Assembly (NCBI GenBank): GCA_036339375.1
Contig: JAYZBC010000036.1
Location: forward strand, 1 to 61,779
Direction: 5' to 3'
Source of the DNA: JAYZBC01 sp036339375
GTDB lineage: Bacteria > Pseudomonadota > Alphaproteobacteria > MPNO01 > UBA2964
Length of the DNA: 61,779 bases
Translations under genes and position numbers: made by a program
Shown here: positions 9,668 through 18,870 of the stretch, piece after piece
How positions within the stretch are numbered: the stretch's first letter is position 1
Layout: the number at the start of each line of letters is the position of its first letter
Notes under the pieces: model-generated
The model's database searches: none
What the model was told of the DNA's origin: nothing
The model's input: only the letters and a program-made list of their open reading frames with translations

Positions 9668-10912
9668 ATGGATAATAAAAAACTATCACACGAGTTTCCC
9701 CTAACATCAAAAAGCGATAAAAAACCGCTTGAAGGTCTTCGAGTGATTGATGCCGGCAACATGGTTGCCGCTCCGTTTGCGACAGTTTTGCTGGCAGATC
9801 TCGGGGCTGAGGTTATCAAACTTGAACATCCTGAAAATGGTGATGGCCAGAGAAAACTGGAGCCAATCACGGAAAAGGGTATACCTTTGTGGTGGAAATC
9901 CATTTCACGCAACAAAAAATGTATAACTCTAAATTTGGGGAAACCTGAGGGCGGAGAAATTTTTAAGGAACTTTGTCGTAACGCAGATGTGGTTGTAGAA
10001 AATTATCGCCCCGGCACTTTTGAGAGGTGGGGAATTGGTCAGGAGGTTATTGAAGCCCTTAATCCACGGATCGTTATGCTACGAATTTCTGGTTTTGGAC
10101 AAACTGGTCCTTATCGTAACCGGGCAGGGTTCGGCCGCGTTGCGGAAGCGATGGCTGGACTGACAAATTTAATTGGTGAACGAGACGGGCCTCCAATGAC
10201 GCCGGGATATCCTTTAGGAGACCTAATTGCTGGTCTTTTTGGTGCTTTTTCTGTAATGGTTGCTCTTTATAAACGCGACGTTCTAGGTGGGACCGGTCAG
10301 GCTATTGATCTGGCCTTGTTTGAATCAGTTTTCCGGCTATTGGATTTTGATGCCATCCAATATGATCAAATGAATGAAATTCACATGCGGAGCGGAAATA
10401 GTGCTGCCTATGTGGCACCTAGCTCTACCTTTCAGACAAAAGACAGCAAATGGTTAACCTTAGCGGCCAGTACCCAAAGCATTTGGATCCGATTGGCCAA
10501 AGCAGTTGATCGTGAGGATATGATTTCAGACCCAAGATATTTGGAAAATCCCCAACGTTTGAAACACTCCGACGAGGTCAACGGAGCGATAGGGGCATGG
10601 ATTGAACGTCATACATTGAAACAAGTCATTGAGCGGTTTGAGGCGCATGAAGTTGCTTTTTCAACCATTTATGATGCGAAGGATATATTTAACGATTCTC
10701 AATACCAAGCTCGTGAGGCTTTGGTGCGGGTACCGGATCCCGAATTAGGTACTGCCATTGTTCAAAACGTGGTTCCCAAATTTTCTAAAACTCCTGGCTC
10801 TGTTGACTGGCTGGGTGCAACAATGGGGGCTCACAACGAAGAGATTTTCTGTGAAGGGCTAGGTTTTTCATCTGAGAAATTTCAACGACTAAGGGATGCC
10901 AAAATTATTTAA
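9668..10912 (+). CDS. CaiB/BaiF family (class III) CoA-transferase
   Basis: This 414-residue class III CoA-transferase moves CoA between acyl-CoA and a free acid. The N-terminal LEGLRVIDAGNMVAAPFA and LADLGAEVIKLEHP motifs are typical. The catalytic aspartate is expected at D185 within YPLGDLIAGL, and the VVVENYRPGTFERWG and GFGQTGPY motifs are both present. Such enzymes activate succinyl-, formyl-, carnitine- or aromatic substrates such as benzylsuccinate. Its place directly upstream of boxCB suggests that it supplies an aromatic or ring-opened acyl-CoA, but this is inference. No clear ribosome site stands before the ATG (GATCCTCACT). Confidence 0.88.
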   Translation: MDNKKLSHEFPLTSKSDKKPLEGLRVIDAGNMVAAPFATVLLADLGAEVIKLEHPENGDGQRKLEPITEKGIPLWWKSISRNKKCITLNLGKPEGGEIFKELCRNADVVVENYRPGTFERWGIGQEVIEALNPRIVMLRISGFGQTGPYRNRAGFGRVAEAMAGLTNLIGERDGPPMTPGYPLGDLIAGLFGAFSVMVALYKRDVLGGTGQAIDLALFESVFRLLDFDAIQYDQMNEIHMRSGNSAAYVAPSSTFQTKDSKWLTLAASTQSIWIRLAKAVDREDMISDPRYLENPQRLKHSDEVNGAIGAWIERHTLKQVIERFEAHEVAFSTIYDAKDIFNDSQYQAREALVRVPDPELGTAIVQNVVPKFSKTPGSVDWLGATMGAHNEEIFCEGLGFSSEKFQRLRDAKII

Positions 10913-11036
10913 ACTATGACTACCACCAGGTATTTGCGTCAGCCGGTATTTTATAAATTTTTTAGCCCTTGTTTTAAGGAAATTAATAACTAAGTTTTAG
11001 AAAATTTTGTTTGTTTTTGTTCCAAATTTAACTTCA

Positions 11037-11064
11037 TTGACGGCGCAAATTATGTTGCTATATA
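11037..11064 (+). promoter_or_regulatory. Candidate promoter of boxCB
   Basis: TTGACG at 11037-11042 is followed by a 16-bp spacer and TATATA at 11059-11064, about 175 bp before the boxC start. The 327-bp gap after the CoA-transferase contains no convincing gene, and this promoter would allow boxCB to be expressed on its own. No known BoxR operator was recognised. Confidence 0.45.
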
Positions 11065-11239
11065 TTTGGCCAACTAATCAACAAATTTTAGTTGAAGCAA
11101 TTTCTCGTCTCGGAATTCTATTGAAAATTCTCAAAGGTTTAAAAGATTTAAAGGAACAAAAACTGGCTTTTAGGTCTTCGCTTGGTATTATGGTATTTGA
11201 CGAGAGCAGTAACGTCTTTAGAGTCGAGAGGTGATTAGA

Positions 11240-12949
11240 ATGTCGCAAAAGGAAGCGGCTAACAAAAAGGCTCCTTCATATTCCCTGGAAGGAGAAGTCG
11301 TAGTTAATTTCTCTACCAGCCCCGATCAGTATCAGCACTGGAACCTTACAATCGAAAACAATGTTGCCCGCCTGGCAATGGCTGTTAAAGAAGATGCTCC
11401 TTTGAAGCCGGGCTATGAACTAAAGCTTAACTCCTATGACCTCGGTGTTGATATTGAGCTTTATGATGCCATTCAGCGTTTGAGGTTTGAACATCCGGAA
11501 GTGGGTTGTGTAATTCTTTGTTCGGATCACCCTAACGTCTTTTGCGCGGGAGCCAATATTCGAATGTTGGGGCTTTCGACCCATGATCATAAGGTAAATT
11601 TTTGTAAGTTCACAAATGAGACCCGCAATGGAATTGAAGATTGTTCAGGCTATTCGGGACAAACCTATATATGTGCTATCAACGGAACCGCAGCAGGAGG
11701 TGGTTACGAGCTAGCGTTAGCAACTGATTACATCATGTTAATAGATGACGGGGCCTCCACGGTTTCACTACCGGAATTACCCCTTTTGGCTGTTTTACCG
11801 GGGACAGGAGGCCTTACGCGTTTGGTTGACAAACGTAAGGTACGACATGATCGTTCTGATGTTTTTTGTACGACGACAGAAGGCTTAAGAGGAAAAAGGG
11901 CGGTTGACTGGAATTTAGTTGACGAAATTGTACCGCGCTCACAATTTGATGAAACAGTGGTGACTCGGGCCAAAGAATTTGCAAATAAATCTGACCGACC
12001 TGTTTCGGCGAAAGGGGTTCAACTCACACCTCTCAATGTTAGCTATAATACAGACAGCATAGTTTATGACAACGTTACAGTTACAATTGATAGAGAAATC
12101 AATGTAGCGACTTTCCTAATTAATGGCCCCTCTGATCCTCCTCCTGTGAATTTGGAAGAAATTTTAGCACAACGGGTCGAGTTTTGGCCTTTAGCTTTGG
12201 CAAGAGAGCTGGATGCAGCAATCATTCACTTGAGGCTAAATGAGGGTGAGCTCGGGACTTGGGTGTTTCGCTCCAATGGAGATAATAGTTTAGTTGAAAG
12301 TTATGACAATTTGCTTGAAGCAAATAAGGATAACTGGTTGGTACGAGAAATTAGACTCTTTCTCAAGCGGACTTTGAAACGCATTGAAGTTTCTTCTCGT
12401 AGTCTTATTTCACTAGTTGAACCCGGGAGCTGCTTCTCTGGAACCTTATTGGAGTTGGTTTTAATTGCGGATCGGTCTTACATGCTTGATGGTACTATAG
12501 AAGGCAGCAACCTTCCGGCACCAACAATACGTCTCACCGTAATGAATTTTGGCAGTTATCCCATGTGTAACGGCTTGACGAGATTAGAAACCCGGTTATT
12601 TGGGGAAGAAGACAAAGTTAACTCGGCAAGAATGAAGATTGGGGAGGATCTTGATGCTGTGGGAGCAGACGATTCGGGTTTGGTAACCTTTATTCCTGAC
12701 GATATTGATTGGGAAGATGAGGTGCGCATTGCGATTGAAGAACGAGCCAGTTTTTCTCCGGATGGCTTGACAGGGCTCGAAGCGAATCTTCGATTTGCTG
12801 GCCCTGAAACGATGGAAACAAAAATTTTTGGGAGGTTAAGCGCTTGGCAGAATTGGATATTTCAACGTCCCAATGCTGCAGGACCGGAGGGAGCTTTGAA
12901 GCGTTACGGTACTGGACAACGAAGTGAATTTGATAAGAAAAGGGTCTGA
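11240..12949 (+). CDS. boxC: Benzoyl-CoA-dihydrodiol lyase BoxC
   Basis: BoxC cleaves the 2,3-epoxide of benzoyl-CoA hydrolytically, giving the ring-opened 3,4-dehydroadipyl-CoA semialdehyde and formate, in the aerobic CoA-dependent benzoate pathway. The 569-residue chain has an unusually long crotonase fold. The first crotonase module carries SDHPNVFCAGANIRML and GTAAGGGYELALATDY (oxyanion-hole glycines). The C-terminal half is the BoxC-specific second module, with VEPGSCFSGTLLELVLIADR. I chose ATG at 11240 because GAGAGGTG sits at normal ribosome-site distance. An in-frame GTG nine bases upstream lies inside that ribosome site. boxB follows after two bases, so the pair is coupled. Confidence 0.93.
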   Translation: MSQKEAANKKAPSYSLEGEVVVNFSTSPDQYQHWNLTIENNVARLAMAVKEDAPLKPGYELKLNSYDLGVDIELYDAIQRLRFEHPEVGCVILCSDHPNVFCAGANIRMLGLSTHDHKVNFCKFTNETRNGIEDCSGYSGQTYICAINGTAAGGGYELALATDYIMLIDDGASTVSLPELPLLAVLPGTGGLTRLVDKRKVRHDRSDVFCTTTEGLRGKRAVDWNLVDEIVPRSQFDETVVTRAKEFANKSDRPVSAKGVQLTPLNVSYNTDSIVYDNVTVTIDREINVATFLINGPSDPPPVNLEEILAQRVEFWPLALARELDAAIIHLRLNEGELGTWVFRSNGDNSLVESYDNLLEANKDNWLVREIRLFLKRTLKRIEVSSRSLISLVEPGSCFSGTLLELVLIADRSYMLDGTIEGSNLPAPTIRLTVMNFGSYPMCNGLTRLETRLFGEEDKVNSARMKIGEDLDAVGADDSGLVTFIPDDIDWEDEVRIAIEERASFSPDGLTGLEANLRFAGPETMETKIFGRLSAWQNWIFQRPNAAGPEGALKRYGTGQRSEFDKKRV

Positions 12950-12951
12950 AA

Positions 12952-14376
12952 ATGACAATCGATCTTAACTCCCGAATTCCCAACAATGTAAATTTAGCGG
13001 ATAATCGCCGGCTCCAAAGGGCTCTTGAATCATGGCAACCAAGCTTTATTAGCTGGTGGAAAGATCTCGGTCCTGAGGGCACTCACGACTTTGACGTTTA
13101 TTTGCGCACAGCCATAAGCGTGGAAGCAGAGGGGTGGGCCAATTTTGGATATGTTAAGATGCCGGAATACCGGTGGGGTATTTTTGTTGCGCCTCCCGTT
13201 GAAGGGCGGACAATTCCTTTTGGAGAACATAAAGGACAACCGGTGTGGCAGGATGTACCGGGTGAATATCGGGCATCGCTTCGCCGCTTAATTGTAACAC
13301 AGGGTGACACAGAACCAGCCTCAGTAGAACAGCAACGTCAATTAGGGCTTACCTGTCCATCTCTTTATGATCTTCGAAACATATTTCAGGTTAATTGCGA
13401 AGAAGGACGACACCTTTGGGCTATGGTGTATTTATTGCAAGCGCACTTTGGAAGGGATGGCCGTGAGGAAGCTGAAGCTATGTTGCAACGCCATTCCGGT
13501 GATCCGGATAAACCGCGCATTCTTGGCGCTTTTAATGAAGAGACGCCGGACTGGTTGTCTTATTTTATGTTTACATTTTTCACTGATCGAGATGGCAAAT
13601 ACCAACTATCCTCCTTGGCAGAGTCAGGTTTTGATCCCTTGGCTCGGACTTGCCAGTTTATGTTGACAGAGGAGGCTCACCATATGTTCATTGGAACCAC
13701 TGGTGTCATGCGCGTAGTGAACCGAACCTGTGAGGTAATGAATGAGCTTAAAACCGATGATCCTGAGAAGGTTCGTGCTGCTGGGGCAATAGATTTGCCT
13801 ACGCTTCAGCGATACCTCAATTTTCACTATAGCGTTTCTTTGGATCTTTTCGGCCAGGAAATTTCGACCAACGCAGCAAATTATTATACCGCTGGTTTAA
13901 AGGGACGATTTCAAGAATCAAAGATTGAGGATGATCACCAGCTCAAAAATGATATTTATAACATCACCTTGCTGGAGGACGGAAAGATCAAAGAAATGGA
14001 GTATAATGCTCTGTTAGCAGTTAATGAACGTTTGCGCGATGACTATGTTGAGGATTGTCAACTCGGCGTTAATCGTTGGAACAGGGTAATGAAGAAATTC
14101 AAAATTGATTTTCAATTTGAATTGCCCCACCGCGGTTTCCGGCGTGTTATCGGTACTTTTGCTGGGTCTCACATCAGTCCCGAAGGCAAAAAGTTAACTA
14201 AAGAACAGTGGGATAAGAGAGTTGATAATTGGCTCCCGACAGACAGTGACAGAGAATTTGTGATTTCCCTGCAAAAAGCGGTTGTTGAGCCTGGAAAGAT
14301 CGCTAGTTGGGTAGCGCCGCCTACTCGAGGTATTGATGGCCACCCCTTTGATTTCGAGTACGTAAGGTTTAACTAG
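12952..14376 (+). CDS. boxB: Benzoyl-CoA 2,3-epoxidase oxygenase BoxB
   Basis: BoxB is the diiron oxygenase that makes 2,3-epoxybenzoyl-CoA, using electrons from the BoxA reductase. The 474-residue chain has the usual BoxB length. Predicted iron ligands are visible in order: E121, E151 and H154 (NCEEGRH), D212 (FTDRDG), and E241 and H244 (TEEAHHMF). The set matches a carboxylate-bridged diiron site. The start codon lies two bases after the boxC stop. BoxA and the aldehyde dehydrogenase BoxD are absent from the window, so the pathway is split in this genome. The 48 bases after the gene, where it meets the convergent flavoprotein gene, show no strong terminator. Confidence 0.94.
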   Translation: MTIDLNSRIPNNVNLADNRRLQRALESWQPSFISWWKDLGPEGTHDFDVYLRTAISVEAEGWANFGYVKMPEYRWGIFVAPPVEGRTIPFGEHKGQPVWQDVPGEYRASLRRLIVTQGDTEPASVEQQRQLGLTCPSLYDLRNIFQVNCEEGRHLWAMVYLLQAHFGRDGREEAEAMLQRHSGDPDKPRILGAFNEETPDWLSYFMFTFFTDRDGKYQLSSLAESGFDPLARTCQFMLTEEAHHMFIGTTGVMRVVNRTCEVMNELKTDDPEKVRAAGAIDLPTLQRYLNFHYSVSLDLFGQEISTNAANYYTAGLKGRFQESKIEDDHQLKNDIYNITLLEDGKIKEMEYNALLAVNERLRDDYVEDCQLGVNRWNRVMKKFKIDFQFELPHRGFRRVIGTFAGSHISPEGKKLTKEQWDKRVDNWLPTDSDREFVISLQKAVVEPGKIASWVAPPTRGIDGHPFDFEYVRFN

Positions 14377-14424
14377 TCGAAGGTTATCAATAAAGATTCT
14401 AATTACAGTATGGTTATTTAATTT

Positions 14425-15630
14425 TTATAAATTTGTCGATCCTGGGCTTGAGCTTCCTTTTTTATAAAGCCATTCGACTCCAGTGTATGTGTTTTCAGGT
14501 TTTCGCCCTCCCAAGACTAAATTGCGAAGTTCTCTGGTTACTCCTTCAGCATGGTAAACGTCACCGTAAAAGCGCGCGGTTAACTGGAGGCGACCGGTTC
14601 TCAAATACCTTTCCGCAGGGAAGGCTGCAAATGCTCGTTCGATGTTGCCAGGAAATTTTTTAAGTAAACCGACCAGACACACACTGTCTTCCATTGCCAT
14701 GCCCGCTCCAGCGGCAAGATATTGGAGCATGGGATGGGCAGCATCTCCTATAAGAGTAACGCGGCCCTTCGTCCAATTGTTTGTTGGAACGCGATCACAT
14801 AACACCCACATTTTCCATACGTTAATCTTCGAAAGTAACGCCTGTACTTCGGTCCGGGTGCCTTCGAAATGTTGTTCTAATTCTTTAGGGTCCCCGTATG
14901 CATCCCAGCCTTCAACATAACGCTGGCTATGAAAGACTGCGACAATATTAAATAGCTCTCCTCTTCTGAGTTTGTAGTGTACGAGATGGTTTCGTGGGCC
15001 GCCCCAAAGAACAATGTCATTCATCCATTTTTTTAACTCGGTGGGGACCTCCTCGATAGGGAGGACTGCCCGATAGGCTATGTGGCCGGAAACTATTGGG
15101 TCACCATCATTGCAAATTGTTTCCCGCATTTTTGACCAAAGCCCATCAGCTCCAATGAGTCCTGTTCCCTCAAAACTCTCACCATCTGAAGTTTTTACGA
15201 CCACTTTTTCTTTAGAAATAGTATAGTTGATGACTTCTTTGCCGGAATAGAGTTTTACCTCATCCATTTTTTTGCAAGCATCCAACAACACGCTATGCAA
15301 ATCCGCTCGATGTATTACTGCGTATGGCTTTCCAAAATATGACTCAAATTTTTCTCCCAGCGGTATACGAGTTACCTCTTCTCCAGAAACGCTATCCATC
15401 ATGACTATATTTTCGGGAAAAAATGCTATTTGGCGCATAGCTTGGGAGACCTCAAGGTGGTCGAACATTCGAAGGACGTTGGGTCCGAGCTGAATTCCTG
15501 CGCCAATTTCCCCAAATACTTGGGCTTGCTCAAATACGATACTTTCAAATCCGTTTAGCGCTAACATTCGCGCGAGTGCCAACCCACCAATTCCACCTCC
15601 CGCAATTAAAAAGGGGTTGTTTTTATTCAT
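14425..15630 (-). CDS. FAD-dependent aromatic monooxygenase, 3-hydroxybenzoate 6-hydroxylase-like
   Basis: This is a 401-residue single-component flavoprotein monooxygenase. It has the N-terminal Rossmann motif GGGIGG (residues 11-16), the second FAD motif GDAAHPMLQYLAAGAG and the DG-type motif GADGLWSKMR. The FGKPYAVIHRADLH segment is typical of 3-hydroxybenzoate 6-hydroxylase and salicylate hydroxylase relatives, which make gentisate or catechol with NAD(P)H. It is the only oxygenase in the region that needs no separate reductase. No gentisate 1,2-dioxygenase is in the window, so the product's fate is unclear. It is divergent from the CoA ligase with a 113-bp shared promoter gap. Confidence 0.8.
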   Translation of the reverse strand: MNKNNPFLIAGGGIGGLALARMLALNGFESIVFEQAQVFGEIGAGIQLGPNVLRMFDHLEVSQAMRQIAFFPENIVMMDSVSGEEVTRIPLGEKFESYFGKPYAVIHRADLHSVLLDACKKMDEVKLYSGKEVINYTISKEKVVVKTSDGESFEGTGLIGADGLWSKMRETICNDGDPIVSGHIAYRAVLPIEEVPTELKKWMNDIVLWGGPRNHLVHYKLRRGELFNIVAVFHSQRYVEGWDAYGDPKELEQHFEGTRTEVQALLSKINVWKMWVLCDRVPTNNWTKGRVTLIGDAAHPMLQYLAAGAGMAMEDSVCLVGLLKKFPGNIERAFAAFPAERYLRTGRLQLTARFYGDVYHAEGVTRELRNLVLGGRKPENTYTGVEWLYKKGSSSPGSTNL

Positions 15631-15743
15631 ATCCTTTTATTTCCCTTCTAAGCCTTGTTATGGATATTATACCAATTCCATTTTCAGTTTATAGCGGTGC
15701 AGGCTGTCTGCAAAAATATTTTTGGCTCTTTAGGATCGAATTT

Positions 15744-17324
15744 ATGCCCGATAACATAATTATTTATGATGAAACACAAACTCCTGGCGAAGTTCGTTTT
15801 TCTGAAAAATTTAATGTTGCTGTCCCTTTTATCGATCGTCATTTAGATGAACAACGGGGCAAAAAAACAGCGATTTCCGGAGAATTTGGAGAAATAAGTT
15901 ATTATGAGCTTGTGGAGCAAGTGAACCGTGGAGGGAATGCTCTTAAAACACTTGGGTTATCAACTGGTGACCGTGTCCTTATGGTGGTGAAAGATTGTCC
16001 TGAATTTTTTTACTTGTTTTGGGGTTGTATAAAAGCGGGCTTCGTTCCCGTGCCTCTTAATACTCTTCTTAAAGCAAAAGATTACCAAATTATGATTGAG
16101 GATTCAAAATGTGCTGCAATCATTTATAGCCCAGAATTTAATGAAGAAATTGAGACAGCTGTCAAATTGTCGAATCCGCAGCCAAAATGGGTTTTAAAAA
16201 CTTTGGGGAAGGAATCAATTTCCGAATTGATGGAAAGCGCAAGTACATTGCTTAGCGTCGCTCCTGCCGCAGCAGATGATGATTGTTTTTGGCTATATTC
16301 CTCCGGCTCTACCGGTCAACCAAAGGGAACAGTTCACGCTCATAAAGATATTCCTGTCACTTGTATCAATTATGCGGTGGGTGTTCTTGATATCGGTGAA
16401 AAAGACATTTGTTTTTCCGCTGCGAAGTTATTTTTTGCGTACGGTCTTGGAAACGCAATGACGTTCCCTTTATGGGTTGGTGCTACAGCTGTAATTTCTG
16501 CGTTACCACCCAGCCCTAAAATGACTTTTGAAATTATAGAAGCATATAAACCGACAATTTTCTTTGGCGTACCCACTCTTTATGCAGCTCAATTGCAGGC
16601 CATGGAGAAGGAAAAGCCAAACTTTTCCTCTGTGCGAATTTTTGTTTCCGCGGGGGAAGCCCTTCCTGGAGATATTTTACTTCGGTGGCAAGAAAAAACG
16701 GGTGGTGTAATTTTAGACGGAATCGGCTCGACGGAAGTTTTGCATATTTTTATTTCAAACTCTTATAGAGATCACAAGGCAGGAGCAAGTGGACGCCTTG
16801 TTCCTGGGTACAAGGCAAAAATAATCGGTGAAGATAACAAACCAGTGGTTCAAGGCGAACCCGGTGCTTTAATGATTCAAGGAAACTCGATTGCAAAATA
16901 TTACTGGAACAACCCAAAAAAGACTGCTGAAACCATCCAAGAAGGGTGGATAAATACTGGGGATACCTATTATCAGGACGAAGAAAACTATTTTATCTAT
17001 TGCGGGCGCAGTGATGATATGATGAAGGTTGGTGGCATTTGGTGTTCTCCTTTTGAGATAGAAGCCAAGTTGATAGAACATCCGGCGGTGCTTGAGGCGG
17101 CTGTTGTTGCTCGGCCCGATAAAGATGAATTGATTAAACCTGAAGCTTTTATCATTTTAGCGGACGGTGTTAACACCTCCCAAAACCTAGAAGCAGAATT
17201 GTTGGAGTTTTGTAAAAAGGGTTTGGCTCGTTACAAATATCCTCGTTGGTTTACCTTTGTTGAAGAATTGCCGAAGACTGCTACAGGTAAAATTCAGAGA
17301 TTTCTTTTGCGAAAAAACATTTAG
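15744..17324 (+). CDS. Benzoate-CoA ligase family protein
   Basis: This 526-residue AMP-forming ligase belongs to the benzoate/4-hydroxybenzoate-CoA ligase group. Diagnostic features are WLYSSGSTGQPKGTVH (ATP loop, about residues 184-198) and DGIGSTEVLHIFISN, the acceptor-binding motif characteristic of BclA-type enzymes; GRSDDMMKVGGIWCSP and PKTATGKIQR follow. It would make benzoyl-CoA, the substrate of BoxB, which fits the neighbouring boxCB. The frame stays open 56 codons further upstream, into the divergent flavoprotein gene. I chose the ATG at 15744 because it has AGGA eight bases upstream and gives the family-standard N-terminus. Confidence 0.87.
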   Translation: MPDNIIIYDETQTPGEVRFSEKFNVAVPFIDRHLDEQRGKKTAISGEFGEISYYELVEQVNRGGNALKTLGLSTGDRVLMVVKDCPEFFYLFWGCIKAGFVPVPLNTLLKAKDYQIMIEDSKCAAIIYSPEFNEEIETAVKLSNPQPKWVLKTLGKESISELMESASTLLSVAPAAADDDCFWLYSSGSTGQPKGTVHAHKDIPVTCINYAVGVLDIGEKDICFSAAKLFFAYGLGNAMTFPLWVGATAVISALPPSPKMTFEIIEAYKPTIFFGVPTLYAAQLQAMEKEKPNFSSVRIFVSAGEALPGDILLRWQEKTGGVILDGIGSTEVLHIFISNSYRDHKAGASGRLVPGYKAKIIGEDNKPVVQGEPGALMIQGNSIAKYYWNNPKKTAETIQEGWINTGDTYYQDEENYFIYCGRSDDMMKVGGIWCSPFEIEAKLIEHPAVLEAAVVARPDKDELIKPEAFIILADGVNTSQNLEAELLEFCKKGLARYKYPRWFTFVEELPKTATGKIQRFLLRKNI

Positions 17325-17532
17325 GAAACGTTTTGGATTTTAGTTTAGAGCTTCTTGAATTTTATTCTTCCACCCAAAAACTAAAACTTGCATTTGAAAT
17401 TCCTGTTACATGTTTTCTACAATACCTTTTCGAAGGGGTTTAATTTAGCTACCCTGAATTTCCCAGCTTGATAACCCGGAAGGTGATTTTGGGTTTGTTT
17501 AGAGAAAACGTTATCATGTTACGGAGAATTAA

Positions 17533-18858
17533 ATGACAGACCTAACTAAAAGCGGGCCAATGGGTCTAAACGGGCTGACAGCATGCGAGGCTTCAGCGAA
17601 AATTGAGAAAAAAGAAATTACTTCAGAGGAGTTGGTGAGAGAATGTCTTGATCGCATTGAGGCTCGGGATCCATTGGTTCAAGCGTGGGATTTTATAGAT
17701 CCAAATTACGCGTTGGAACAAGCGAAGGCGTTAGATGGAGAAGAAGTGAGGCGTGGTCCTCTCCATGGTGTGCCCGTCGCAATCAAGGACATTTTTGATA
17801 CCAAGGATATGCCGACGGGGCACGGTTTTCCTCCTTATAAGGGTGCAGCTAGCAACGGTGATTCTACCTGCGTGTCCCAACTGCGAGATGCAGGAATGGT
17901 TATATTGGGAAAATCTGTTACAACAGAGTTTGCATGTCCCTCGCCTCGTAAGACCGTTAATCCTCACGATTTTTCACGTACGCCTGGGGTGTCCTCTAGC
18001 GGTTCGGCTGCAGCAGTCGCAGATTTTATGGTCCCATTGGCAAATGGCACTCAGACTGGTGGGTCGGTAATTGGGCCCGCAGCCAATTGTGGTGTCTATG
18101 GATTTAAGGCAAGCCTTGATGGGATTAACCGAGGTGGTTTGCGCCATTGTAAACCCTCTATAGATACAATTGGTTTATTTGCCCGTTCCTTAGAAGATTT
18201 AGTATTGATGTACAGTGTTCAAACGGCCAGACGTTCTGTTGAAGCAACTGACACTCTTCGCATTGGCATTGTGCGTACCTCAGATTGGAATGAGACTGAG
18301 CCTTGTATGCAAAAGGCTATACTGGAGGTTGGAAAAATTCTTGGTAAAACAGGTGCAGTAGTTTCAGAGGTCGAACTTCCTCAAATTTTTACAGATATAA
18401 TTCCCGATTTTTCAATAGTTAACGGATGGGAAGCGACAGTAGCCCTTGAAACCGAGATTTCAAACCACTTAGATAGTTTTAACCCTCATAATCGAGAACG
18501 GGTTGAATTTGTGAGTGGCCTTACAGAAGTCGATTATAAAAATTCCATGAAAGTATTATCAAAAGCCCGCCTTGAAATGGACAGGTTATTCGAAAGTTTC
18601 GATTTATTTTTATCACCAGCACTTTCAGGAGAGGCCCCAATTGGTTTAACAGAAGTCCGAACTGCAACTTTTGCAAGGTTATGGACGCAAATGTATACCC
18701 CTTCCGTTTGTGTCCCAATTTCTGAGGGGCCTAATGGATTACCTGTTTGCGTCCAAATGATAGGAAGCCGCAATTCGGACCAACAAACACTGGCAAATGC
18801 AAAACAAGTAGATGACCAATTAAAAGGGGCGTTGGGAGAGGTGCCTTCTAGAGTCTAG
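17533..18858 (+). CDS. Amidase-signature family hydrolase
   Basis: This 441-residue amidase-signature enzyme hydrolyses carboxamides. The Ser-cisSer-Lys triad is visible: K85 in VPVAIKDIFDT, the serine cluster 154-156 in TPGVSSSGSAAA, and the nucleophile S178 in TQTGGSVIGPAANCG. The usual TPGGSSSGS motif has V instead of the second G, a minor change. The TACEASAKIEKKEITS start resembles GatA and aryl-amidases, but there are no GatB or GatC genes beside it, so a catabolic amidase is more likely than the tRNA amidotransferase. It stands alone, converging with the manganese transporter gene 12 bp downstream. Confidence 0.85.
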   Translation: MTDLTKSGPMGLNGLTACEASAKIEKKEITSEELVRECLDRIEARDPLVQAWDFIDPNYALEQAKALDGEEVRRGPLHGVPVAIKDIFDTKDMPTGHGFPPYKGAASNGDSTCVSQLRDAGMVILGKSVTTEFACPSPRKTVNPHDFSRTPGVSSSGSAAAVADFMVPLANGTQTGGSVIGPAANCGVYGFKASLDGINRGGLRHCKPSIDTIGLFARSLEDLVLMYSVQTARRSVEATDTLRIGIVRTSDWNETEPCMQKAILEVGKILGKTGAVVSEVELPQIFTDIIPDFSIVNGWEATVALETEISNHLDSFNPHNRERVEFVSGLTEVDYKNSMKVLSKARLEMDRLFESFDLFLSPALSGEAPIGLTEVRTATFARLWTQMYTPSVCVPISEGPNGLPVCVQMIGSRNSDQQTLANAKQVDDQLKGALGEVPSRV

Positions 18859-18870
18859 ATTAGCGTTGTT

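Noticed and set aside
9607..9915. Minus-strand open frame overlapping the start of the CoA-transferase gene
   Set aside because: It is antisense to a well-conserved N-terminus and has no protein-like motif of its own.
11007..11234. Open frame of 75 codons just before boxC
   Set aside because: It starts with TTG without a ribosome site, has no recognisable motif, and covers the candidate boxC promoter and ribosome site.
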